Source: Campylorhamphus procurvoides
Lineage: Eukaryota; Chordata; Aves; Passeriformes; Dendrocolaptidae
NCBI GenBank assembly: GCA_013396655.1
Contig: WBMV01008391.1
Span: forward strand, 1,074,084 to 1,138,083
Direction of reading: 5' to 3'
DNA: 64,000 nt
The position numbers and the translations under genes were made by a program. Under the pieces are notes generated by a model, which worked only from the letters and a program-made list of their open reading frames with translations, had not been told where the DNA came from and did no database searches. Below are positions 49,934-62,974 of the stretch, one piece after another (the stretch's first letter is position 1; the number at the start of each line of letters is the position of its first letter).

Positions 49934-52900
49934 AAGTGTAAGAGCTGGAAAAGCTCTCTGTCTATGTGACAGCATACTAATTTTATAACACTACTCAATT
50001 ATTATGTTGCATCCAATCTAAGACATGTTCACACCCAGAACTTCCCTTGGAACCGCCCCATGGCACGCCTCTCCTAGAATTGAGTTGGAGGTCTTAAGAC
50101 CCCTTACTTCATCCTTTATCATCATCTTCAAGCCACTTTCCCTTATTGGAGCTTCTTCAAGGTTGCTGGGCTTTGCTTTCTTGTTTTGACTAACATGGTA
50201 TCTAATTGTCTTAGCTCTGGTACATGTTTCCCAGGCATGGTGTTCCAGCAATTATCTGACTCTTAAAAGAGTTAGCACAGGGTTAGAGGTTGCTAGCTAC
50301 TCTAAATGTAAGAAACTACCGAGAAGTATAAAAATCTACAAATACATGAAAACCCTAAGGCATCAAGTGATTCCAGATCTTCCAGTGTCCCAGGCTGATA
50401 TTAGTGATATGAACCAGTAAAGAGAACATCACTCAGCTGGTGAGCAAATAAAGAGGCAGGTTCCTCTGGAGACACTAACCATGATCATATGAGCATCCAG
50501 TTAATGGCTGTGAAGCCAGAGCTCCATGAATATTCACAGACTTTATACCAAAAAAAACTCAACAAATCAGTGTAAAAGATGAAACACGTCAGAGGAACTG
50601 GCTAGTTCAGCTTCATTCCATGGCATCAGCAGTACAGGCAACCACGGGGCATGTTGCACAGCAAAATCCCTCTGCTCCTTGGACAGCTCATAAGATTTGG
50701 CTCTACTCCACCTGCAGCTGAAGAATCTGCTCCATTAAGCTACCAAAGGGCAGAGAAAGAAGAGGAAGTGTCAGGCACTGTTATCTGTCCCAAAAACAGC
50801 ATATGCTTGTCTGAACAAATGTCTCCAGAAAGTGTAGAAATACATAGTGTGTATATTAACACTGCCTGTGCAGAAGATAACAGTAAAATTGCAGAAGTTA
50901 AAAATTCTGCTGACCACATGTTGGAGAGGCATCATAAACCCTCCTGTGCTTATGTCTCCAAATCAACCAATATTGTGTCATATAGGAGTCTGGGCCACAA
51001 GTCTGCTGTGATTTACAGCAGAGCAAAGGCTACTGCCTTTGTTTTGTTGGCAATGCCATTCTTGTCATAAAAATTGCCAATACTTTTTTTTCAGAAGAAA
51101 ACACAAATCAGATCATATTAAAGCATATGGCATTGAACAAACACACACATTTTTTAAATCAAACCATTTTTAATCTTTTATCATAAAAAAGTGAAATTTT
51201 TAAAATATGTTTTTCTGCCCATTGGGGTGAGGTGCTACATTTCCAGTTAATCTGAAGCTAATTTCTATTTCCACTCCATTATTTTTTTTGTTCAGGCAGC
51301 AAATGTACAGCCTCTAGGGAGCTAAAAATGGTCCCCACTGTTTTCAAGAAGCACAAACCAAATTCTCTTAAATAATTTTGCAGTATTGCAGCTGTGAAAA
51401 GTTTTTGCAGCAAAAACAAACAGTAAAAAAAATTGGCTATATTTTTCCCTCTGTACACCTCTCCATGTTATGGTCCACTCTGCCTGTCAGGAGCAAACAT
51501 GCAATTTTCACTGAGAAATAAATCTCTTGGGCTAAGGAGAACAGCCAAAATGGCTTCTCTGTAAAGCTTGGATTTGATCATCTTGACCACAGGAAGTTAC
51601 AGGCTGTGGGGGAACCCTTTTTCACTTTTTCAGGCTCACATGTGTGAACACAATAGCAGAAAGGAGTTCTAGTTCTGTCAAGTCTCACTTCTCAGGCAAC
51701 AAGTAGATCAACTCTGCTTGTTTTTATGGACTTTCCTAGCACAATGATCATTCCAATTTACTGCCATTTGTCCCTTGAGTACTTTGACGCACACTGGTCA
51801 TATGTTCTCTCAACACCCAACCCCAAAAACATATTTTGTGGCATGTTTGATAACAGCTTTTTTGCCATTGTTTCCTGGAAGCTTGTGTGGTTTACTTTCT
51901 ATTCCTGCAGTTGGTCTGAGAGCTGTTTCTGTTCCTTCGGTAAATACATACATCTTTATATGTTAGAGAAGTTCAGGTCCAAGCAGGTCTTAGGCAGGTT
52001 CAAATGATCTTTTCTTCCTGAAGGAGTTCATCTCACAATCTCTGCTAAGGCCAAAAAGAAGGCCAGAACTTTTACAAACACCCTTTGGATTATAGCAACA
52101 GATACTTCCAGGAAGTATTTCCCACAAAGCATGAGTCTCGGTAGCAAGTGCTGTATATATTTTCCAAGATACACTGTCAAAGAAAGGACTATGAAAGCAT
52201 AAGGCTAGGTTGGATTTATATAAACTGCATTTATAATTTGTTATAAACATGTCTGGGTGTTTTATGATCAGGAGTCTTCTCTGATATGTCTGACTGGTCT
52301 TTGGGCAACAAAGAGCAGAACTTCTCCTGGAATTTCCTGAATATCTTGCTGAATGAAGTAACTCATTAAAATAATAAGATTGCATAATTAAATGCTTCCA
52401 AGAACAGATTATTTCTTATTTTAGTTAGTTCCAGTTCATTGTGCTGAACAAGCTGCATGTTGCAAGAGTAGGTCTAACCCAGACATTCACTAGAGCTCCA
52501 AAATATAGGGCTGTGATGTTTAGCACTGTGGTTGCTACAGTAGCATTTGGGATTCACTTCTCAGCCCTCACTGGTGACGTGGGACATTTTCCTCTGTCCT
52601 GACTTTTTACCTTATAAGCTTTCCTCTGTAAGAACTCCTGCTTACTTTGTTTATGACAGACTGCCAGATTCAGTCCTAATGGAAAACCATGTGGCTTACA
52701 CTGTGGTTCATCGGATGTTTCCCTTGGCAGCTCTTCTGATGTAAACTGTTCTCTCCATCCTTGCCCAGAGGTATTCCTGCTCACTTCCATGCCACCCCTT
52801 CAGCTGTACTGTACTGCTGTTTGTGGGACTATGAGATGAACCAAACCAAGGGACTAAATAAAAGACAAGAGTGAAAATAGCCTTGTGAAGGGAATATTTT

Positions 52901-54109
52901 TTTCTCCGAATGAATTGACCAATATATGTGGATCAATTAGCAAATCATGTTTGCCACATGTTTGCCATAGATACCTGGTGGCACAAATGAGGAAGTGATA
53001 CAGAGACAAGAATTAGCTTGGGGTAGGAGAGGTAGACAGGAACAGCTTAAATCAGCTTTGCTACTAAGAGGAGAGTCTGTGGAATGAGGGTCTTACTGTC
53101 GTTGTAGAAAATAAAATTTCAAAGCTTGCTTTTGAACACCCTCCATTTTGCGACTGTGAGAATAAGGACCTCTCTGTTTACAACACTACTTAGAGAGCGA
53201 GTGTTTAATACATCAGCAGCTTGGCAGGATTCTTTGTGGTTCTTCTTTTTTTGAGAGACCATCTGGTTCCATCCACAGCTACCCAGTCTAATGAAATATC
53301 AGACTCATCCAAATCATGTGAGTTTCAGATATGTGTCATGAAAAGAGTCCAACACTTGGGGCTGTTTCGTTGGATTATTTTCTCTTTTCCCCTCTGAGCA
53401 TATTTATTTCATTAGATTTATCTTTGTTCCATTTTCTTTCTCTTCATGAGTGTAGTTTTTTTAAAGTTCCAGATGAAGTGTCATCAGATAACATTTAGAA
53501 AAAAGTCAGTCTTTTGATTTCTTAACATTTGTTCTATATTTAACTTGTTGTATATGTGGAATTGAAATAGATCCTAGCAAGATCTCTAGCAGGCAAAATT
53601 GTACTGCCAAGGAAATAAATACGGCGTGACTGAATTCTGAGCCTTCTGAATCTCTCATTTCTACTACTTCTTCATCTGAATTGACAATTATTGGAAGAAT
53701 CATCTGAAACAGACATATTTTACATGATGGTTCGGTTTGTGGGCAGCCATCTTAACATCAGCAAATGCTGTCCACACAAACTGATCTAATGTTGGCAAAT
53801 TCCTTCTATTTTTAAAATAGCTGAAAGTCAGCTCACAGTCTGCCCTACACTGAACTCTGTGATTCAGATTTATTTCTAGACAAGAGATAATGCAATAACC
53901 ATAGAGCATCATTTGGTCTATATATTTTACATCAAAGGGTTGGGGTTTTTTGATTGCTGTTTCACTCCAGTTGTCTGAAATCCATTTTGCTTTTGTATTT
54001 ACTTGGCTTGAACATGTCCAGAATTTCATAACTTCATCATTTAAAAAATGGTTTCTTCTATGAAGTTTGCATAACCCACAAAGTTAAAAAACTAACGTCA
54101 TCAAAGGTG
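49934..54109. other. Anonymous sequence
   Basis: No gene supported. A 77-codon minus frame (50018-50251) adjoins the LTR-like block but matches no retroviral protein I recognise. The 139-codon plus frame at 50651-51070 has no domain. GGGGTTTTTT occurs at 53942-53951. Confidence 0.5.
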
Positions 54110-54985
54110 AGAGAGACCGGTTGATACGCATCTTGCTTCAAGAAAGAGAGAACAGCTACCAGCAGAATGCACATTCCACAGTGGAGGAACTTGAGCAAGC
54201 GTGACAAAAGTCCAGTCTGCATAAATGGCCAATTCCTGATGGAGCTCATACCCAAAAGAGAAGCCCATGGAAGTGGGTCATCCCCAGGAGAAAAGCTGAG
54301 GCATTGCCCAAGTGTGCAAGAGTGGAATTAGGAAAGCCAAAACTTAGTTGGAGTTAAAACTAGACAAGGACAAGGAAGTGTTTTGTAGATACATTGTCAG
54401 TAGAAGAAAGGTTAGGGAAAATCTAGTCACTGGGGACAGGACACAGCGACAAAAGACATTGAAAAAGCATGTTTTCATGAATAAGACAATATCTGGCATC
54501 CCAGTTCCCCAAGACTACTAGAACAGTCTGTTAGATTGAAGTAGTACAAACATGAGAGGCAGACATGCTCAAGGATAATGCAGCAGCTGGCTAATGTCAC
54601 TACAAGGCCTCACTCTCTCATTTCTGAAAAGTCATGGTGATCAGAGGAGTTTTCACATGACTGGAAGAATAAAAATATCACACTGTCTTGAAGAAGGGGA
54701 GGAGAATCTGGAAAACTACAGGCTTCACTGTCTCAGGGTCCTGACAAGATTATGGGGCAAATCCTCCTCAAAGTAATTTTCAGATACATGATTAAGAAGA
54801 AAGCAACCGGGTACACACAGAAAATCATGTCTGACCAACTTAATTGCATTCTGTGATTTAATTGCTAGCTCCATAGACAATGGAGACAGCAGTGGATGTT
54901 GTATATCTTGATTTTAGCATAGTCTTCATTGCAGTTCATGGTAATTTTATAGACAAATTGGTGTGACACAAACTGAATAAGTGAA
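54110..54985 (+). pseudogene. CR1 ORF2 remnant: endonuclease-RT linker and start of RT
   Basis: A plus-strand CR1 fragment lying upstream of the pieces seen elsewhere. It begins in the linker between endonuclease and reverse transcriptase ('gatggagctcatacccaaaa', 'ggaattaggaaagccaaaac', 'agaagaaaggttagggaaaa'). It continues through 'tcatggtgatcagaggagtt', 'tcttgaagaaggggaggaga' and 'atcatgtctgaccaacttaa'. It ends just after the reverse transcriptase block VDVVYLDFS (54892-54918), which in CR1 carries the first catalytic Asp region. Stops and frameshifts are frequent, so it is long dead. The sequence stops near 54985 with no CR1 3' UTR, which is unusual for a LINE insertion and implies a later deletion or rearrangement. 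Confidence 0.88.
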
Positions 54986-56435
54986 TAATAAGGACAGCTG
55001 TCATTAATTCATACTACAGAATAAACTGGAAACTCAACTTTTTTAGGTAAGAGATTATTTTCAAATAGGTAATATAAAAATAATGAATAGAGTCAATTTA
55101 CAGTAAGAATTAGAGTACAAAGAAAGCTTTGTTTTCAGAAGAATATACAGATACTCCCAAAGAAGATTAAGCATTCCTTTACGTTTAGACAAATCCTCTA
55201 TAAATGAGTAGAGGCAGCCAAGCTTCCAAATGCAAAAGAAAAAGATGCAAGGAAGAGTAGAAAGAAAGCTGAGTTTGAAAGAAAAATATCCCAGAGCTAA
55301 GAGGGTAGGAGCAGAAGAAATGTAGGCTGCCCATTTTGCAAGTAGAGAAATCTGTACTCCCAATTACTTAGGTGAAAAACAGTTTTTCATGTTATGTCCT
55401 AACATCTTGGACCCTTCTCACAGCCTTTATTCCCATTTTGTCAATTAGTTCAATACGATTAAGAGCAGCAGAATGTTTGCCGTGGCATAGCTAAGACCTT
55501 TGCACAATGGCATGTTACTCTTGTCATGGGGACAGTGTAATTTTCCCTGCAGGTGTTGCTCAAAGCACTAAATTTCCATAAGTAATTATATAAAACCACT
55601 GCAAATGGAGGTTATGAGAGTGTTTAATTAATTTATTTCAGCCTCTCTGTAACTTTATACTACAGCTTCGCTCCTTCATGGGTGAACACACTTCTGTGGT
55701 TAACACATGCTTTTATTTGAGTCACTGTGTAAATGACCAAAGAAACTACAAAGGTGTTACCAGACAAGTTTCATTGTTCGTTTTTTCGTTTGTTTTTTTT
55801 TTTTAAAGGAGTCTATGCAGCAGTGGGGGAAGATGATGGAAAATGCTTTTAACTTTAGTACAGCAATATTTTGATCCCTACATCTGTGACTACCAGTCTT
55901 GTGCCAGCTACTGCTTCCTTATTTACCTATATCAGTGATTAGTATGTACTAGCAGATATCTTAGTTTTGAGTACAAAGATTTTGTGTAAGGGCAAAAAAT
56001 GATAAGAGAAGTACATTATTACCTGACCACATATTTGAGATGCTCTCAAGGGGAAAAGATCTATTAGAAGATCGGGAACAATATCCAAATAACTCCACAG
56101 AGTTTATTAGCATACATGCATATATTAAGGAAATGTAATAGATATGTAATAGAAACATGATGAATATATATCAGTTTCTTGAGTATAACCTTATCTGGTA
56201 GGTTGCTGAGTATGCATGCTTTATGGAGCAATCCTCATGCACCCAGCACTGTTAATGCCACTTTTCTAATCTAGCATGTTGGTTGGAGAGCTTGTTTCCC
56301 AGTTTTCAGTGATAAAAGGATGCATCAGAATGAGGTATTCTATATTACAGTGAATTGGCATTTCACTTTACCATTGATGCTTGTCATTAAATAAGTCTAA
56401 TGAAAGTCAACAGCTTGTTTAACTCTGGTTTCATG

Positions 56436-56458
56436 AAAAAAAATAAAATAAAATAAAT
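56436..56458. repeat. Short (AAATA)n tract
   Basis: A-run followed by three or four AAATA units, simple low complexity. Confidence 0.85.
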
Positions 56459-56870
56459 ATAAATTGAGCTTAAAAAATACAAAAATCACTTTTTCAGTTA
56501 GATTTCTACTTGGATTACTCTCTTGCTTCTCACTTAATTTCTTTTAGGGTTGATAGAAAAAAGAGTAGGTGAGCAAGTGAAAGCGGTCTATACTGAAGGA
56601 GGTAAGTTCAATTATTGTTGTATTAAACAGCAACCCTTCTCTGATCCACTGATCTGCTTCAGATGCTCTTTGTTGATCTGAAAGGTTACTGAAAGGTAAC
56701 AGAAAGCAGAACAGCATTCATTTCACAACATTAACAAACACTGCTAAAGTAGGGGGCTTACATTTTTTGTTTAAGACCCACAATGATTTTCAATATATAA
56801 TAATGAATATTTATCTCTTCCAGCTACCACAGAAATACAGTCCAAAATACAACTAAATTTCCAGAAGGAT

Positions 56871-56910
56871 CAGCAGTCTGAATAGCTTGAACACAGCAGT
56901 CTGAATAGCT
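56871..56910. repeat. 23-base-period direct repeat
   Basis: The 17-base word 'cagcagtctgaatagct' occurs exactly twice, starting at 56871 and 56894, with a 6-base spacer. A local tandem duplication. Confidence 0.9.
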
Positions 56911-59900
56911 CAAAAACATCTAGCTTAAGTTTACAGCCTGATATACATGGCTACAGTCCTGGTTTACCTTTCAAAAGAGGATACCAGGAGGAAACTCTGA
57001 AAATCTATTCCAAATCCCAGAAATTATACTTAAGAGAACAATTCTCCTTTGGCAAAGATAGGGCCTAGATGACCTAAAGGTGGTTTCCATTTCTGTTTAA
57101 GACTTCAAAAAAATAGATATGTGTTTAATAAATTCTTATAACTTCTACAAATGTCCCTAAGTATACCAGCAGATCACTTGAGTTTAACCGAAAGACCCAT
57201 CTGGGTCTTACCTTACAAAGCCTTACATCAGAAGTTGTTGCCTATATAAGCAGAGCCTCAGACTTGTTGAACTGTATTCACAACTCATGAATAAGGTACA
57301 GGGGAGACAGTATGAGAGAGAAACTGGCATCTTCTGTTCACTCTTATCCTCATAGCAGATGTGAAGCAAACATAAGAGAATGAATCCTACTTGTACGTGA
57401 GCGCCCTGGTACACAGTCAAGACACAAAGGCTAAAAAAAGGTTTCACAAACTGAGGGCTAATCCATCCATTCAGTCAGATTCCTTCCACTGACTGATTCC
57501 TTCAGCATGGAGGATTGCTTTGTACTTCTTGTGTACACCAAGTGATGACTGGAAAAGAAAGGCGACATATTTTGAGATAATGGCTTAAGTCCTCTGTTCT
57601 TCAATAACCATGCAAGCAATAAAACAAATTACACCACTAAAGAGTCTGAAACTTTAGAAAATATTTTAAACAGTGAACTTTACTTTGACAGCTGCAAATC
57701 TAATTTCTAGCAAGTGCGGATGTTACCAAAGAAGTATGAGTAGTCATAACATGAGGTTTGAAAAATGATTTTGTTGGTCAGATCCATTAATTTTACTTTC
57801 AAAGCAAAAATTTGCTCATTCAGAAGCCTGTATGGAATGAATATAAAAGAAAAGAAACATTCCTCTAAACACCAAACAATATCTAATGAACTGCTAATGT
57901 GAAGATGCAACCAAATATTTAAATGTTTTAGTAACAGCTACCAGAGGAATATCTATTAAATGCTTTAATTAAAATTTTAAATGTTGCTATAGCATCTGAG
58001 ACTCACACGTGGTACAACAAAAAACATAACTCTTTCTCAGGATGGCCTAATTGAGAAAAAGATATATTAGGGTTAGATTTGTTCTGTATTAATTCAAGTT
58101 TTCTGAACGGTTTCTGAGTTGTTCACTACTTTTCCACATTCAGGTGAAACATTTTGGTTAACGAAGTTTTGAATGAAGCTTGATAGCTTATTGGAACTGA
58201 ACAAAAATGTATCTTTTTCCCTCTGTCACAGAAAGACTGATATAGGAATTTTTCCATTTCATGGGAAAATAGTACTGCAGACAGTAAGAAAACTTTTACT
58301 TTCCAAATTAAACTCTAATCCTCTAATCTGGAGTCTGCACATTGGAGTCCTAGAAGGTAAAATTCTTTTAACTAGTCACTTCACAGAATTTGGTGACTCC
58401 TGCTCTCCTGAGTCATACATCCCATTCATTTTTTTTTTGTTCCTTCTGTTCTCTGTAGATGATCGTATTTATCTTGTGACTAAATACCAGCAGCTCCAGT
58501 AGCCCAGTGAGGGACAGGACCACAAATCTCAGTTGTGGTTACTTATGTCCTAGATTCTTCCCAGCTTAATTTTTAAATTGTTTATTCATTTGAGAAGGAT
58601 TGGTGTATCTGCATTAGCTTCATGTGTCACTATTAATTAGAGTGTTACTATCACATCTTGGTGTCACCTCTTTCCAAAGAAAATAATCCTTGACCACATC
58701 TGGTTTTGCAATCAGGGGTTTAGTGAATAGATTAAAGCCATCAGTATCTACTTTAGGGTGAAACAAATCCTGCTCTCAGCCCCTTGTAATTCTCCACAGA
58801 TGAAGATTTTGTCAACGATGGTATCAGTATCAGGGATGATATTTGCCTCTTGACCAAGGAGATTCTTTCCATATACATTTACGCAGCACATGCTCTCCTT
58901 TACTCCCTAGTGATTATCTTTGCCCAGTAAGGGCTGCAGTTGTAAAGACTTTTTTACAGCCAGTTGTAGCTGTGCTGCTAGGACATGGGCAGTAAAACTC
59001 AGCATGTTCACTGGGGCAGGGAAAGAAAACTGGCAATTACAACTTTATTGCACCGTCTATCAATACTAAGTGAAGAGACAGGCACAGGGTTAGCCAGCAT
59101 GAATACACATACAGAGTTGCAGTTTTCATAAATGGGAGTTTCAGACATATAGCTTAACTTCTAGGACTCACAGGGATTTTCCAGCCTCAGCATATAGTCT
59201 CCCCTGAAACAGCTTGTACTTCCTTACCTGAAAAGCTTAGGTGTGTTGCTAAAAATTGCAGTTGGCAACACCTCCAAATGAGCTATTGCTGAAAAGTGCT
59301 TCTAATTTATACAACAGGATGCCTAGACACCCCTAAAGGATTTGTCTGGCAAGTGTTTTCTCAACTCACAAAACTTTATGAGTTTCAATAAATGTTCTAG
59401 ACAAACCTAACAGTTTTTTGAATTTTTCACAGACAGAAAAAAAATCCAAGCAAAAGGAAACGAAAGAAAGAAACTGTAAAGAGGTTGAACTCATAAGTCT
59501 AGTCATTATGGCCACTGCACTACTTGTGAGCCATCTTAGTCCAGTACCCAAACTATGCAAATTTCTTTCTACACAGCAGTGTAATTCTAAGAACTGAAAC
59601 TGGGAGAGAGAATAAGCAGCACTGGCTGTGTTGTGGAAGACAACAATTAAGTTGCCAGTATAAGTCAAAAAGAGATAAAATAATCCAAAAGGATAAACTG
59701 TGAAAAAAAAGAAACAATTCTTTACTAATTAAACAGCCATATATAAAAGACACATTTGACATAATGAAAGACTTCGATATCTTCTGATTTCTAGAATCAA
59801 ACCCACACAATTTTCACAAATAAAGACAGGCTTAGCTGGACTCTGCCCTCTTTAGTTCTTGAATAGACAATGACATACAATTCGTCACCTGCAAGAGACC

Positions 59901-62684
59901 AAACTGTAGCTGGTTGTGGGCCAAGCTAGGGATAAAGGCAGGATAAAACACCTAATCTAAAATCCTATTAAATAGTCAGTAAGTTGGTTCCAATATTCAA
60001 ACTACAAGTTTTGCAATTTTGCTCAGGTCTTGTAGCCCAAAGCATATAGTATGCATGTAATTTTACTCTTAATGTAGGAGTTGGAAACAGACTAAAGCTA
60101 GGGATGCCTGGAAATAAGCAAATAAATATTTGCTTCAGGCTTCTGCACTTATAATGGTATTTTTCACTGTTCCATGCTATGCAAGCTTTTCCTTGCCTGC
60201 AGTGTTCTTTCTATCCATTTCATTTGGGTTTTTTGAGTCATACAGAGTACTTATTGATGGAAAAAAGTTAAGAATGCTGAATGTATATACCTTTATGTAA
60301 TTGTTTGAATTTGAATAAAATTATATTTTCATATCTCTGACAGATATCAGCCCCTAGTTCATGTGAGTCATACAGAAGTCTTCATCTCTAAACTTCAAAA
60401 CATTTTGCCTAAATTGATTCCAGGTATAATGTAACTATATCACTGACACACCTGCATTTTAAATGTGCCAGAAACACTACAAGCATTTCATACCCATAAA
60501 AGGAATCTAAATACGATACATTTGCTAGCATTCCATACTGCATCACACCACATATCATTAATATGTCTCAGAAATTGAAGGCAAGAGCAAGGGCAAGGAC
60601 AGAATGGGACAAGACAGGATAGGAACCTTTTTCCTATTTTTTAGCTCTTTAAGTGTTGACACAGAAAAAAAAAGCAGACAAAGAAAATCAAAATATTTTG
60701 GTTTAATTTTAAGATCTAAGGAAATAGGTAAATTCTATTTTAATTCCATTTTTCTTAAAATCTCTATATAATTGATTCAATAAAATAAAGCAGTGTCAAG
60801 ATCTCCCGGAAAGACTCAGACTTTGCTGGTAAACAATCATCATGTAAACCCGCAAAGTCACCTGACTTTTCACTTTGGCTGTGAAGAAAAAACAGTATTT
60901 TCACACTGAACTATATGATGTTAATATGGCCCTAAGGCATATTTAGTAATTAGCCTCTGAGAGAGAAGGAAATGGTTTTCTTGTCGGACAGCTAATAAAT
61001 ATGAAGCTTAACAAACTGAAGAAAAGATCTGCTGTGAAGCAATTATGAGATATCAGGTTGCAGGGGTGGTTTTGATCTGGATGTTCAGTGTTCTTTGTGG
61101 ACCATGTGTGTCAGTTTTTCAGACAGTAGATGAAGATTTGTGAGTGCATGAACAAAAAACTCATGAAAGAACTAATGAAAAGATCAAGCAGGCAGGAATA
61201 CAAAAGACTACATAACTGCCAAGTAATAGTGGATTGCATAAAGGTCTTTAATAATGGGAGCCAATAATAATAAAAAGCATAGGGAGTATAACTGAATTGT
61301 GAAAGAAGAAGAAGAAACAGGGTCCTGTATGCACAGCAAGCATGAAATAAACCAAAAGGGCATACTTAAATTAATGTGAGGCTCTGATTTCATCAAACAT
61401 TTAAGTATTCTCTAAGTTCAAATCCAGGTGGTAAGAACATGAGGGTTTTTGAAAGCTACATCACACAAGGAAAAACACTGCACAAAGCTGTGGAAACTGT
61501 GAAGCCACAGCACTGCTAAACAATGACTAGAATTAATGATGTAAGCAAATTCCATCTGAGGGTTAAGCATATAAGAAGAAGCGCTAAATACTGATGACAT
61601 TTCAGTAGAAATGCTCTTCCACAGACACTGCAAAGCTGTATATGGCTATAAAAGACTTTTTCCTTGTCCTCAGTGTTCTTGTTCACCCAAGAAGTCTGTA
61701 TACTGTCAGAAGCCTCAAGGGGTCCCTAGAGGAAAGATATAAAATGTAGATGTGTGGTGAAACCAGAACGAAACTTTCAAAGAAGATGAATAAATCAGCC
61801 AGCCCAAAAAATCACATCTGGGTGCAGTCAATCCAACATCCTTTCTGATCAGTAGTCCTTGTTTCTTTTTATTGTGCACTTTTCTCTAAAGATCTATCTC
61901 CTGTCATCATCACGTTGCTTTCTGAACTCTCTCTTTACCAAAATATTTGTGCAACTGTCCAGCTCCCCTCCTCTGTACAAAGAATCTTCTTCCTTTGTTC
62001 TTGATTTCCCAGGGCCTGGCCAGATCCAGGATAGAACCCCCCTCCTTGGCTTTAACGTGACTTGTGGTTTTCTATTTACTCAAATTTTATCATATAAACA
62101 TGGCCTTTAGCACATATTTTGAACCCATATCAATTAGTTCAGCACACATTCTGAGTTCCTGATCCTAGTTCATGGTACACGAAAGATCCAGGAGTAAGTA
62201 CTAAATCAGTCAGTGTGACAATTAGGGTTTTTTCATAGTTCCTAGTTGATATCCCAAAAGAGATGACACCAGGAATGGAAATAAAGTAGGGCTGAAGTGC
62301 AGGGAAGAACAAACTTCCTCCAGTGTTACACAGAACTCTGTATCTGTATCAAGCAATAAGCTGGTGGGTACACACTACAGCCACATCAGCCCTTCCTCTC
62401 CCGTTTTATCTTCCCCCAGTCATTTCCACTCTGTGAACTAGGAATGGGGTAAAGGAATGGATAAAGAAGAACAGTGTTTATATGACCTAGCTTTAGCCAT
62501 CTGAAAGTTTGCACTGGCATGTCACCTAGGCTCAATGGAAACAAAGAATTACCTTTATCAGTGAGTCCTCTCATCCTAAGGGAAGGAGTGGAAGGCCTGT
62601 GGCTGAATTACTTCCTGCTTCCCATGGACTGCAGTTCTCCACCTGCAGGCTGAAGACTAGGTTATGTGACTAACCTGTAGATCA

Positions 62685-62824
62685 GAGAATCACAAAATAT
62701 TCTGAGTTGGATGGGACCTAAAAGCATCATCAAATCCAACTCTTAAGTGAATGGCCTATACAGGAGATTGAACCCATGACCTTAGCATTATTAGCATCAA
62801 CTTTTATTCAGCTGAGCTAATGTG
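62685..62824 (-). mobile_element. tRNA-Ile-derived SINE with CR1 tail (TguSINE1-like)
   Basis: On the minus strand the element starts with a diverged tRNA-Ile-like head (about 62822-62751). An A-box-like 'ttagctcagctgaat' is followed by 'tgatgctaataatgctaagg' around the anticodon region, and then by a B-box-like 'gggttcaatctcc'. The head passes directly into a CR1 3' tail that on the plus strand reads 'agaatcacaaaatattctga', 'gttggatgggacctaaaagc' and 'caaatccaactcttaagtga'. This head-plus-tail structure is that of TguSINE1, a SINE described from passerines that uses CR1 enzymes for retroposition. Mutations in the acceptor and anticodon stems rule out a working tRNA. The passerine assignment of the window rests mainly on this copy. 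Confidence 0.85.
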
Positions 62825-62974
62825 ATGACTTGCCCACTCCTAGCTCAATAAGCACAAAAATTTCTTCTTTTTTTTCCATTTTTCTTTAGTAGAAAAATTA
62901 TGGGGTGCTGAAGACTTTTATAACGACAAAAAGGCACAACCATAGTCCAAAGCTGAACATTGAGGTCAGACAAC

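Larger units (their letters stand above)
54986..62684. other. Anonymous AT-rich sequence
   Basis: About 7.7 kb without a supportable gene. A poly-T run lies near 55790-55805, and a weak CR1-tail-like word 'gcctagatgacctaaaggtg' near 57063. The 109-codon plus frame at 58173-58502 and the minus frames at 59366-59810 show no domain. Confidence 0.5.

Noticed and set aside
49537..49998. Overlapping 118-141 codon frames on both strands
   Set aside because: The frames arise from the GC-rich LTR-like composition and microsatellites, with repetitive Thr-His or Cys-Val runs. Not genes.
50651..51070. 139-codon plus-strand frame
   Set aside because: No similarity I can name and no conserved motif. Kept only as part of anonymous sequence.
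57040..57110. CR1 3' tail fragment around 'gcctagatgacctaaaggtg'
   Set aside because: Only about 25 bases resemble a CR1 3' end, with no supporting sequence upstream or tail repeats downstream.
62751..62822. tRNA-Ile gene
   Set aside because: The tRNA-like head is diverged in both promoter boxes and stems and continues directly into a CR1 tail, so it is the head of a SINE rather than a functional tRNA.
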